Below are positions 34,619-42,711 of a DNA stretch of 64,000 nt, in pieces. Source of the DNA: CAIUPE01 sp037131735 (GTDB lineage: Bacteria; Pseudomonadota; Alphaproteobacteria; Rhizobiales; Beijerinckiaceae); assembly GCA_037131735.1 (NCBI GenBank), contig JBAXQM010000001.1:310001-374000 (forward strand), read 5' to 3'. The notes beneath the pieces were generated by a model. That model made no database searches. It was not told where the DNA came from and saw nothing but the letters and a program-made list of their open reading frames with translations. The first letter of the stretch is position 1. Every line of letters begins with the position of its first letter. A program made the translations under genes and the position numbers.

Positions 34619-36673
34619 CTAAGACGTCAAAACCCGGGTCGGCGGGAAGGTGATCTCGACGAGCGTTCCGGCATTCCGGGCACTTTTGATCGAAAAGGCT
34701 GCCCGATTGGCTTCCACCAGCGCCTTGGTCAGAGGCAGGCCGAGGCCGGTGCCGCCGGATTGGCGGGTGGTCGAGAGCTGCCGGAAGGGCTCAAGCGCGG
34801 TGATCAATTCCTGATCGGTCATCCCGATGCCGGTATCTTTCACGCGAATGATCACGTCACCTTCGGCCGCATGGGTCGTCGAGACGATAACCTGTCCCCC
34901 TTCAGGGGTGAATTTGATCGCGTTCGACATCAGATTGAGAATGATCTGATGGAGCGCGCGCTTATCGGCCATGAGGCTCGGAAGATGGGACTCGAGGCTC
35001 ATGCGCAAAATCACACGCGCGCGGCGCGCCTCTTCTTGCAGCAAGGACGACGCATCTACCAGCACGCCATTTACATCGACTTCTTGAAAATCGAGTTCGG
35101 CGCGCCCGGCTTCGATCTTTGAGAGATCAAGAAGATCATTGACGAGATCAATGACAAAGGCACCCGATGTCAGAATATCTTTGAGATAATCTTTGTATCT
35201 CTTGTTACCCAACGGACCGAAGCGCTCTTCCTGCATGATTTCGGCAAAGCCGATGATGGCCGAAAGAGGCGTCCGAATCTCATGGCTAATACGGGCAAGA
35301 AAATCTGATTTACGCGCGCTTGCGATTTCAGCAGCGCGACGCGCTTCGGTGAGATCACGCTCTGCGCGTTTCACATTCGTCATATCGCGCATGAATACGC
35401 AATATTTTGATTGTGCGGCCTCACCTAATTGGCCGATTGTTACAAAGAGCGGAATCTTACCGCCCTGTCGCGTTTCGGCAATGATTTCACGCCCGTCATT
35501 CAACAGGCTTTGCACGCCAGGGCCGCCGAGCGTTTCAATATAAGAGACTATGCGATCGCGGCTTTCTTCATTCAGCAATGCAACGAAACGCTCGCCTTCA
35601 ACATCATCCGTATCATAACCGAACAAAGCTTCAGCGGAACGGTTAAGCATCAAAATACGACCATCATGATCAAGAACGGCAACGCCATCGCTTGCCGTTT
35701 CTAAGATCGCTGACAAATCATCAGATGAGACGCGCTCAGATGTATCTTCAGCTGTCTCAGTTTCAAAAAGTTCTTCGTCGCGGTCGCGTGGCCGCTCGAA
35801 CAACATGAGGCTTGCCGGTAAATCGCCCCACGCAATTGTTTGAAGATGAACGGCGAGCGCAATCGTATCGCCATCACGACGACGAATGAGCATAGCGCTA
35901 TCATCATGCGGTGACCGACGAGCCGGATGACGACCGCCAAACATGCTCTCGATTCCACCGCTGTCGTGGAACGTATCGACTGAGTCATAGTCGAGCCAGT
36001 TCAGCAGTGTTTCATTCATCAGAATTGGAACCGCGCCACGGCTTAACAAGACACCGACAGGAAGGCGGTCGAACAATGTGGCGAGCAGGGGCTCGGCCGC
36101 TGACGGCGACTCTGTAACGACCGGCGAAGGGACGGGTGCGGTAGCGGCACGCGTCTCGATCACCGGAATGTCTCGGTTCTCGGCGTGAGGGGAGCGGCTC
36201 GGTCGTTCGCCCAAAGCGCGGGCAATATCGCGGAAGGCCTGGCGCTCGATCTCGCTAAGGCCGGGCGCCGCCTCGGCGTCAGCCGGACGGGATCTCACTT
36301 TTGGTGCCGGTTCGCTTTTCGGCTTGGCTGCGGGGAGGGCGATCGTGCCGAAGCCCCGGAAGCCTTCGAAACTGCCTTGAGCACCTTTAACGGGTGTCCC
36401 GGATATTGTGACGGTTAGCGGACCATCTGCCGCTTCAAGCGCGAGAGGTTCGTTGACGAAGGTGGCATGCGCATCGAAAGCGAACCGCGCTTTGCTGGTT
36501 GCGGGCCATGCCCCGCGCTCAAGATTGGCCTTCAACGCCTCGAGGCGCTGATCTTCCGTGAGTAACCGGATTGCGCCAGACTGATCGCTCGTCCAGACAA
36601 AGCGGAGACGGGTAGTTAGGCTATCGCCTGTCGGTCTCGACACTTTTGATCCTGATCCGTTGGTTTTCGTCAT
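34619..36673 (-). CDS. PAS-domain sensor histidine kinase, PdhS/DivJ/PleC-like
   Basis: The 684-aa kinase has no obvious membrane span. An N-terminal degenerate PAS-like part, a low-complexity linker and one or two PAS domains (about residues 195-420) precede the kinase core. His464 in the H box SHEIRTPLSAIIGFAEIM, N box MSNAIKFTPEGG, G1 DTGIGM and G2 GGTGLGLPL are all present. The core closely follows the PdhS group, which controls DivK and CtrA at the cell pole in Rhizobiales. It is shorter than the roughly 1000-residue Brucella PdhS. The ATG at 36673 was chosen; an in-frame TTG lies at 36700. Confidence 0.87.
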   Translation of the reverse strand: MTKTNGSGSKVSRPTGDSLTTRLRFVWTSDQSGAIRLLTEDQRLEALKANLERGAWPATSKARFAFDAHATFVNEPLALEAADGPLTVTISGTPVKGAQGSFEGFRGFGTIALPAAKPKSEPAPKVRSRPADAEAAPGLSEIERQAFRDIARALGERPSRSPHAENRDIPVIETRAATAPVPSPVVTESPSAAEPLLATLFDRLPVGVLLSRGAVPILMNETLLNWLDYDSVDTFHDSGGIESMFGGRHPARRSPHDDSAMLIRRRDGDTIALAVHLQTIAWGDLPASLMLFERPRDRDEELFETETAEDTSERVSSDDLSAILETASDGVAVLDHDGRILMLNRSAEALFGYDTDDVEGERFVALLNEESRDRIVSYIETLGGPGVQSLLNDGREIIAETRQGGKIPLFVTIGQLGEAAQSKYCVFMRDMTNVKRAERDLTEARRAAEIASARKSDFLARISHEIRTPLSAIIGFAEIMQEERFGPLGNKRYKDYLKDILTSGAFVIDLVNDLLDLSKIEAGRAELDFQEVDVNGVLVDASSLLQEEARRARVILRMSLESHLPSLMADKRALHQIILNLMSNAIKFTPEGGQVIVSTTHAAEGDVIIRVKDTGIGMTDQELITALEPFRQLSTTRQSGGTGLGLPLTKALVEANRAAFSIKSARNAGTLVEITFPPTRVLTS

Positions 36674-36824
36674 TCGAACAGACGGTCCTGAGGGGCTCAA
36701 TAAGGATAAATGCCCGCAATTCCTAAAGTTTCCGTCAAATTCCTACCGAATGGGGCGCAGGGCGTCCAAATCTTTCTCCCCCTAAGGTCGAAGAGATCGA
36801 AAACACAGTTAACCAGCCCTTCAG

Positions 36825-36860
36825 TTGACGATTGTGCAATGCAGCATTATATTGCACTGC
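36825..36860 (+). promoter_or_regulatory. Phasin promoter overlapped by a TGC-rich PhaR-type operator
   Basis: The -35 TTGACG (36825-36830) and -10 TATATT (36848-36853) are spaced by exactly 17 bp. The spacer and -10 are covered by TGC-rich half-sites (TGCAATGCAGCA at 36834 and TTGCACTGC at 36852). TGC-rich sites of this kind are known PhaR targets before phasin genes. The layout predicts repression by PhaR that is relieved when PHB is present. Confidence 0.7.
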
Positions 36861-36926
36861 GAAATAACTGATTGTTCTCGACGCGTTTTGTTCAAATTTT
36901 TACCCCCTAATTTTTGAGGATTTATC

Positions 36927-37376
36927 ATGTCAAAATCGACCCCTTCGTACGAAATTCCTACTGAAATGCGCGATTTCGCTGAAAAGAGCGTTGACCAGGC
37001 CCGCAAAGCTTTCGACGGTTTTCTTGGTGCAGCGCAAAAAGCTGTCTCGGCTGCTGACTCGCAGACGATCCACGCTCAAGCGAATTCGCGCGACCTCGCC
37101 GAGAAGGCCATTGGCTATGCCGAGAAGAACATCGCGGCGGCTTTCGATCTTGCTGAGCGCCTCGTTCATGCCAAAGACGTTCAAGATGTCGTCCATATCC
37201 AGACCGAATTCGTGAAGTCGCAATTCGCGACTTTGCAATCACAGATGACCGAATTTGGCTCGGCCATGCAGACGACAGCCCGCAAGGCCTCGGAAAACGC
37301 ACAGACGACAATCGAGTCGGCTGCTGCCGAAATGCGCAAGGCGGCGACTGATGCCGCTCAGCGTAAACATTCCTGA
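36927..37376 (+). CDS. Phasin (PHB granule-associated protein)
   Basis: The 149-aa all-helical amphipathic protein belongs to the phasin family. It has MRDFAEKSVDQARKAFDGFL, then repeated heptad-like alanine-rich helices with ERLVHAKDVQDVVHIQTEF and QSQMTEF. Phasins coat polyhydroxybutyrate granules and limit their coalescence. It has GAGGA before the ATG and a clear promoter with a TGC-rich operator upstream. It is followed by a second phasin gene after 30 bp. Confidence 0.92.
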   Translation: MSKSTPSYEIPTEMRDFAEKSVDQARKAFDGFLGAAQKAVSAADSQTIHAQANSRDLAEKAIGYAEKNIAAAFDLAERLVHAKDVQDVVHIQTEFVKSQFATLQSQMTEFGSAMQTTARKASENAQTTIESAAAEMRKAATDAAQRKHS

Positions 37377-37406
37377 TCCCCTGCGGACCGACCTGAGGAG
37401 GTCACT

Positions 37407-37997
37407 ATGACATCCGATCCGAATGGTAATCCCGAAGTGACAACGCCATCCGCTGCCGATCTGTCGACGGTAGAGGCTAAGAAGCGCCCCGCAACACCGG
37501 TCGTTCCGGCCGAGCGGGTCAAGCGTAAGCCGGTCGCACAGACCAAGGCGAAAGCAGAGCCCTCAGAAAGGGCAGCGAAACCGTTGCCCACACATGAGGC
37601 AGCGACCGAAGCCGTGCGCAGCGTGGCCGAACAGTCGCTCGATCAGGTGCGTTCAGCTTTTTCCCGCTCGCAAGAGGCCTCGATGTCTTTCGCACGCGGC
37701 TTTGAAGCGAGTGGTCATGTCGTTCAGTCGGGCCTCAAGGAAATGCAGGTTCGTGTGGCTGATGCGCTTGAGGCGGAAGCCCAAGCGGCTTTCGGCTATT
37801 TCCGCGCGATGACGCAGATCCGGACCCTGTCCGATATGATCGACCTTCAATCGAGCCAGATGCGTAAGCAATTCGAGCGCAGCTTTGACGAGGCGCGAGA
37901 ATTATCATCTCTCGCCACTGCGGTTGCGACAAAGGCGTCGGAGCCCGTGCGGAAGGCCATGACCCATGCTTTGGATGCGCAACGCCCCTCTCATTGA
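37407..37997 (+). CDS. Phasin with basic proline/alanine-rich N-terminal extension
   Basis: The 196-aa protein has a disordered N-terminal 65 residues rich in Lys, Ala and Pro (KKRPATPVVPAERVKRKP), followed by a phasin-type helical region (VRSVAEQSLDQVRSAFSRSQEA, LSDMIDLQSSQMRKQFERS). The basic tail resembles those of granule proteins that also bind nucleic acid, such as PhaM or PhaF, but that function is only an inference. The ribosome site is GAGGAGG. It is probably cotranscribed with the first phasin gene. Confidence 0.85.
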   Translation: MTSDPNGNPEVTTPSAADLSTVEAKKRPATPVVPAERVKRKPVAQTKAKAEPSERAAKPLPTHEAATEAVRSVAEQSLDQVRSAFSRSQEASMSFARGFEASGHVVQSGLKEMQVRVADALEAEAQAAFGYFRAMTQIRTLSDMIDLQSSQMRKQFERSFDEARELSSLATAVATKASEPVRKAMTHALDAQRPSH

Positions 37998-38032
37998 GAG
38001 GGAGTCGCCATCCGGCACTTGAAAAGAGACAC

Positions 38033-38088
38033 AAGCGGGCTTAGGACGTCTCCCTGAAGAGGGACGTTTGGGCCCGCTTCTTTGTCTT
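38033..38088 (+). terminator. Long hairpin terminator downstream of the phasin genes
   Basis: The outer stem AAGCGGGC (38033-38040) pairs with GCCCGCTT (38072-38079), and an inner stem around CTCCCT/AGGG extends it. CTTTGTCTT follows. It separates the phasin transcript from tRNA-His. Confidence 0.7.
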
Positions 38089-38091
38089 CGG

Positions 38092-38168
38092 GCAGCTATA
38101 GCTCAGTTGGTTAGAGCGCTAGATTGTGGATCTAGAGGTCCCCCGTTCGAGCCGGGGTAGCTGTACCA
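38092..38168 (+). tRNA. tRNA-His (GTG anticodon) lacking C73
   Basis: The 77-nt cloverleaf has anticodon stem CTAGA/TCTAG enclosing TTGTGGA, giving anticodon GTG. The acceptor arm GCAGCTA pairs with TAGCTGT, with a G-T pair at the end. The 3' end is ACCA, so the discriminator is A73, not the near-universal C73 that pairs with G-1. This loss is known from a group of alphaproteobacteria. Confidence 0.95.
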
Positions 38169-38223
38169 CTTCTTTCTCATTCATCTTGATGATGATCACC
38201 GTTTCAATCGGCCTTCAATCAAA

Positions 38224-38237
38224 TTGATGTAAATCAA
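38224..38237 (+). promoter_or_regulatory. FNR/FixK binding site upstream of hemN
   Basis: TTGATGTAAATCAA is a perfect TTGAT-N4-ATCAA palindrome, the consensus for FNR/FixK/FnrL. It lies 34 bp before the hemN ATG. This predicts activation of hemN under low oxygen. Confidence 0.88.
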
Positions 38238-38270
38238 GGTTGACGTCAGTGTGTTTGTCACATTGGGCGC

Positions 38271-39635
38271 ATGAACACACACGCACCCGTAAAAGACTCC
38301 TGGCTTTCCCAGCTCGATGCCCGCGTCCCGCGTTATACGAGCTATCCGACTGCGCCGCATTTTCATATGGGCGTCACTGCGGCAACTGTAACTTCTTGGC
38401 TTGAACGGACCGATATGTCCGAGCCGCTTTCGCTTTATCTTCACATTCCCTTTTGCTCGAAGCTTTGTTGGTATTGCGGGTGCAATACGACGATCACAAA
38501 AACCTATGCGCCCGTGCGGCCCTATCTCGAAACGTTGCTTGCTGAGCTCTCCCTTATTGTTGAACGTCTTCCTGGACGCGGACGTCTATCTCATCTGCAT
38601 TTTGGTGGTGGCACACCTAGTCTCCTATCGCCTGAAGATTTTAGTCGTGTGATGGACGCGATCGGAAAGCATTTCGATTTTGTTGACCGCGCCGAGATTT
38701 CAATTGAAATCGACCCGCGTGGATTCACAGTTTCACGCGCGAAAGCCTATGGCGAAGCGGGTGTTACACGCGCGTCAATCGGCGTGCAGGATTTCGATGC
38801 CGAGGTACAAAAGGCCATTCACCGCATTCAGCCTTATGAGATGGTTGCAAAGACTGTTGATGCGCTCCGCAAGAATGGCGTGATGCCTGTAAATTTCGAT
38901 CTGATTTACGGGCTTCCCCATCAGACTGAAAAATCGATTACGGAAAGTGTTGACGCAACGGTGAAGATTGGTGCCAATCGCATTGCTTTATTTGGCTATG
39001 CACATGTGCCCTGGATGAAAAAATATCAAAAGGCGCTGGAGCGTCACGGTCTTCCCGATATGCGTGCGCGTCTAAAATTGGCTCGCGCCGCGCGTGAGGC
39101 GCTTGAAGATCATTATGTTCCGATTGGCTTGGATCATTTCGCCCTCGCCGATGATCCCATGACTCTCGCGTTGAATGATCGGCAGCTTAGAAGAAATTTC
39201 CAAGGCTATACAACGGATAGCGCCAGCACTTTGATTGCTATTGGTCCCAGTGCCATCAGCGCTACCGGATGGGGCTATGCACAGAATGAAAGCGATCTTG
39301 ATTTATGGGCGCAGTCCATTGCTGAAGAACGGTTACCGGTTCATCGGGGCCTTGTCCTAAGCGCTGATGATCTCTTGCGCCGCGAAGTCATCGAAAAACT
39401 AATGTGCAATATGCAAGTCGATCTTGAAACGGTCGCCACGCATCATGGCGTCGATCCGGCAGTCTTCTTTGATGATCTCGATCGTTTGAAGACTTTAGAG
39501 CGCGAAGGTTTGGCTATTGTTAAAGAGTGGGTTGTGACCATTCCTGTAGAAGCACGCCTTGCCATGCGTTCAGTTGCGTCGGTGTTTGATGCCTGGCTGA
39601 GTTCGGGACAAGGCCGTCACGCCGCTGCGGTGTAA
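38271..39635 (+). CDS. hemN: Oxygen-independent coproporphyrinogen III oxidase
   Basis: The 454-aa radical SAM enzyme has Cys62, Cys66 and Cys69 (FCSKLCWYCGC) that hold the 4Fe-4S cluster. The HemN N-terminal part (RYTSYPTAPHF), GGGTPSLLSPEDF, and the C-terminal HemN domain (MCNMQVDLETVA) are all present. It converts coproporphyrinogen III to protoporphyrinogen IX without oxygen, in the cytoplasm. The ribosome site is weak. A perfect FNR/FixK box lies upstream. Confidence 0.95.
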   Translation: MNTHAPVKDSWLSQLDARVPRYTSYPTAPHFHMGVTAATVTSWLERTDMSEPLSLYLHIPFCSKLCWYCGCNTTITKTYAPVRPYLETLLAELSLIVERLPGRGRLSHLHFGGGTPSLLSPEDFSRVMDAIGKHFDFVDRAEISIEIDPRGFTVSRAKAYGEAGVTRASIGVQDFDAEVQKAIHRIQPYEMVAKTVDALRKNGVMPVNFDLIYGLPHQTEKSITESVDATVKIGANRIALFGYAHVPWMKKYQKALERHGLPDMRARLKLARAAREALEDHYVPIGLDHFALADDPMTLALNDRQLRRNFQGYTTDSASTLIAIGPSAISATGWGYAQNESDLDLWAQSIAEERLPVHRGLVLSADDLLRREVIEKLMCNMQVDLETVATHHGVDPAVFFDDLDRLKTLEREGLAIVKEWVVTIPVEARLAMRSVASVFDAWLSSGQGRHAAAV

Positions 39636-39645
39636 CAGGATCAGA

Positions 39646-40263
39646 TTAAATCCACGCCATAACAACCGCGACCACCGCCAGCATCGTACCCGTGATACGA
39701 TTGATTATGGTGCGCGCATGCGTGCTTGTGAATAAAAGCCGCGCACGGCTAGCCGCACCGGCATAGACCAACAGGCTTAATGAAATGATCACGGCAATCG
39801 TCACGGTGAGAATGGCGTAATCAAGCAGCGTCAGTGTCGATAGATCGAGCAGTGCAGGAAGGAGCGCCACAAAAAACAAAATCGGCTTCGGATTACTGAC
39901 TGTCAGCGAATAGGTCGATAGAAAAAGGGCAAGCGGCGATTCAGACTGGGTATTGGATGCCGCCTCAAGATGTGCATCCACCGGTGTTGTCCAGAGTTTG
40001 AACGCAAGATAGAGGAGATAGGCTGCCCCACCCCAACGAACCGCCGTCAAGATAGGTGCATAGGCTTCTGCCACAACAGCGAGACCTGCCGCTGCAATGA
40101 TAAAGAGCGTGAGATCGCCCGCTATAAATCCGGCAAGAAAAGCAGGCATGCCGTGAAGTCCGCGCCCCAACGCCCGCGCGATGATCGCTGCAAGACCGGG
40201 GCCCGGTGTGATCACCGCAATAAAATAAGTAAGCGTGAAAATAAGATAGCGGGAGAGCGTCAT
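39646..40263 (-). CDS. LysE/RhtB-family amino acid exporter
   Basis: The 205-aa inner-membrane protein has six hydrophobic segments and the N-terminal family motif TPGPGLAAIIARALGRGL with GFIAGDL. SNPKPILFF in the middle is also typical. Such proteins export amino acids such as homoserine, threonine or lysine; the substrate is unknown. Its ATG overlaps the recF stop (ATGA), so it is translated from the dnaN-recF transcript. Confidence 0.88.
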   Translation of the reverse strand: MTLSRYLIFTLTYFIAVITPGPGLAAIIARALGRGLHGMPAFLAGFIAGDLTLFIIAAAGLAVVAEAYAPILTAVRWGGAAYLLYLAFKLWTTPVDAHLEAASNTQSESPLALFLSTYSLTVSNPKPILFFVALLPALLDLSTLTLLDYAILTVTIAVIISLSLLVYAGAASRARLLFTSTHARTIINRITGTMLAVVAVVMAWI

Positions 40264-41435
40264 GGAAGTCGATCAACCTTTCCGGATGAGACGGCATAGC
40301 GTCGCGTTGCCTCCGGCATCAAGGAAAAACTGGCGATATCAGCACCCGTCATAAAGATCTGCGATCCGAGTTGCGCAAGAGTATCAAACAGCGCCTCCCG
40401 TCTTTTTGGATCAAGATGGGCGGCAATCTCGTCGAGAAGAATGATGGGAGCAATACCGCTCACATCGGCGACAAGCCGTGCATGTGCGAGTACCAAACCG
40501 ATTAACAATGCTTTTTGTTCGCCAGTTGAGGCGCGTTCTGCAGCAACTGATTTTGGTCCATGAATAACAATCAGATCGGCGGCTTGCGGGCCGATCAAAG
40601 CGCGGCCGGCTGCCCGATCGCGCATACGCTGTGATTTCAACAGCGCGCGAAACTCATCTTCAACATCAACAGCGGCACGATCAATGAGCGCTTTTTCAAC
40701 CCAACCTTCGAGTTTGATTTCAGCCCAAGGAAAAGGCGACGCGTCATCACGCATTGCGTGTATCAATCCTGAGAGACGGCCAATCGCCTCTTGACGCGCG
40801 GCCGCCACTGCAATGCCGGTCTCTGCAACTTCGCGTTCAATTGCATCGAGCCATAATGAATCAGGCGAAGGCTCCTCAAGCAATTTGTTTCGGTTCCGCA
40901 ACGCGCGTTCAAGTCCTGAGACACGACTCGCATGAGCCGGATCAAGTGCTAGAACCAATCGATCAAGAAAGCGCCGGCGATCTCCTGCGGCCCCCGTAAA
41001 CAAACCATCAAGTGCCGGCGTCAGCCAAACGATGCGAATATGATCGGTAAAATACTGTGCCGATCCGACAGGCGTACCATTGATGCGGTAACGCCTTTGA
41101 CGCGCGCCATCCTCGTCTTGAATTTCAAGCCCTGTGCCAAGCTGCCAGAGATCTTCTTGATCATCAATGGTTATTGAAACAGCAAAGCTTCCCGGCCCGT
41201 GCTCCCGCGTCATCTCTTCGAGATAAGCGCGACGAAGGCCGCGTCCCGGCGTGAAGAGCGAGAGAGCTTCAAGAAGATTTGTTTTGCCAGCGCCGTTCTC
41301 GCCGACAAAAACAATCATCGACCCGTCAAGGGTGAGATCGAGCATCGGATAAGATCTAAAGTCCTGCAGAACAAGGCGCGTGATGCGCGGTGTTCGAAGG
41401 ACTGAAGATGCGCGCGGAAGATGTGTGTCTATCAC
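40260..41435 (-). CDS. recF: DNA replication and repair protein RecF
   Basis: The 391-aa SMC-like ATPase has Walker A GENGAGKTN in the context RLVLQDFRSYPMLDL, the signature STGEQKALLIGLVLAHARL, and Walker B PIILLDEIAAHLD. It loads RecA at single-strand gaps with RecO and RecR. It starts with GTG at 41435, overlapping the dnaN stop (GTGA). The order dnaA-dnaN-recF is standard. Confidence 0.93.
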   Translation of the reverse strand: MIDTHLPRASSVLRTPRITRLVLQDFRSYPMLDLTLDGSMIVFVGENGAGKTNLLEALSLFTPGRGLRRAYLEEMTREHGPGSFAVSITIDDQEDLWQLGTGLEIQDEDGARQRRYRINGTPVGSAQYFTDHIRIVWLTPALDGLFTGAAGDRRRFLDRLVLALDPAHASRVSGLERALRNRNKLLEEPSPDSLWLDAIEREVAETGIAVAAARQEAIGRLSGLIHAMRDDASPFPWAEIKLEGWVEKALIDRAAVDVEDEFRALLKSQRMRDRAAGRALIGPQAADLIVIHGPKSVAAERASTGEQKALLIGLVLAHARLVADVSGIAPIILLDEIAAHLDPKRREALFDTLAQLGSQIFMTGADIASFSLMPEATRRYAVSSGKVDRLP

Positions 41436-42550
41436 ACGCGCATCGGCATCAGGACATAAAGGGCGCTCGCGCCTTCGCGATCCTGAATGAGGGTGGGGGA
41501 GCCGGAGTCTGCCAATTTGATTAATGCCGTATCGCCATCAAGTTCAGAAGCAATATCGAGGAGATACCGCGCGTTGAACCCAATCTCGAGGGCCGCTTGA
41601 TCGTAGTCAACTTCGATCTCTTCGACCGCCGAACCGGATTCCGGATTTGTAACGGACAAAGTGAGCTTGCCATCATTCACGGCCATTTTCACGGCGCGGG
41701 TGCGCTCTGATGAAATCGTTGACACACGATCAACGGCGGCCATGAAGTCGCCCTTCTCAACGGTGAGCAGCTTATCATTCGCCGTCGGGATAACGCGTTG
41801 ATAATCAGGGAAGGTGCCGTCGATCAATTTCGTCGTCAAAACCACTTCGCCCAAAGTCAGACGAATTTTGGCTGCCGAGACTTCGATCATGACGTCATCG
41901 CCGCCGGCTTCAACGAGTTTTAAAATCTCATTCACGGCTTTGCGCGGCACGATAATGCCCGGCATACCCGCAGACCCTTGCGGTGCATCTGCCTCGACTC
42001 GTGCGAGACGATGACCATCGGTTGCGACAGCGCGCAACATCGTGTGACCCATCACATCGATCGTGTGGAAATAAATACCATTGAGATAATAGCGCGTCTC
42101 TTCTGTCGAGATCGCAAATTGCGTTTTCTCGATAAGGCGACGGAGTTCTGCAGCCGGAAGACTGAATTTGTGATCGAGCGTTCCCGCTGCGAGATCTGGG
42201 AAATCGCTGTCTGGCAAAGTTTGCAAGGTAAAGCGCGAGCGCCCCGCGCGGATTACCATCTGCGTCGCGTCGCCCGAGTTATCGAGCGAAACTTGCGCGC
42301 CGTCGGGCAATTTGCGGACGATTTCATAGAACATATAGGCCGGTACAGTCGTCGCACCCGGCGTTTCAATTTCAGCCGGAAAACGCTCGGTCACTTCGAG
42401 GTCGAGATCGGTCGCTTTCAGGTGGAGACCGCCCTCGGCGGCCTTCAGCAGAATATTCGACAGGATCGGAATCGTGTTCCGCCGTTCGACCACGCGGTGA
42501 ACATGGCCCAAAGACTTGAGGAGCGCTGCTTTTTCGACAGTGACTTTCAT
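41432..42550 (-). CDS. dnaN: DNA polymerase III beta subunit (sliding clamp)
   Basis: The 372-aa clamp begins MKVTVEKAALLKSLGHVHRV and ends YVLMPMRV, with the three clamp-domain repeats between. It keeps DNA polymerase III on the template. Full length, with AAGGTCGG before the ATG. A perfect hairpin lies in the 161 bp between dnaA and dnaN. Confidence 0.97.
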   Translation of the reverse strand: MKVTVEKAALLKSLGHVHRVVERRNTIPILSNILLKAAEGGLHLKATDLDLEVTERFPAEIETPGATTVPAYMFYEIVRKLPDGAQVSLDNSGDATQMVIRAGRSRFTLQTLPDSDFPDLAAGTLDHKFSLPAAELRRLIEKTQFAISTEETRYYLNGIYFHTIDVMGHTMLRAVATDGHRLARVEADAPQGSAGMPGIIVPRKAVNEILKLVEAGGDDVMIEVSAAKIRLTLGEVVLTTKLIDGTFPDYQRVIPTANDKLLTVEKGDFMAAVDRVSTISSERTRAVKMAVNDGKLTLSVTNPESGSAVEEIEVDYDQAALEIGFNARYLLDIASELDGDTALIKLADSGSPTLIQDREGASALYVLMPMRV

Positions 42551-42682
42551 CGCCGACCTTGCCGATTTCTAGGAAATCAATACCGGCGGATTTACCGGGT
42601 CGTTTAAAATGCCAGATGGGGGTTCGCTTAGGCAAGGTGAACCAGCGCCCACGGGCACTTTTTGGCCCTATGGTCCACAGAA

Positions 42683-42703
42683 TTCCCCGTAACTTACGGG
42701 GAA
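42683..42703. promoter_or_regulatory. Perfect hairpin between dnaA and dnaN
   Basis: The arms TTCCCCGTAA (42683-42692) and TTACGGGGAA (42694-42703) are exact inverted copies around a single C. It lies 9 bp after the dnaA stop. Without a T run it is not a canonical terminator; it may be an mRNA processing or operator site. Confidence 0.5.
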
Positions 42704-42711
42704 AGTGCGCC

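Noticed and set aside
34463..35122. 219-residue plus-strand frame antisense to the histidine kinase and glcD start
   Set aside because: It overlaps the conserved kinase core on the other strand and has the Arg/Gly/His-rich composition of an antisense shadow.
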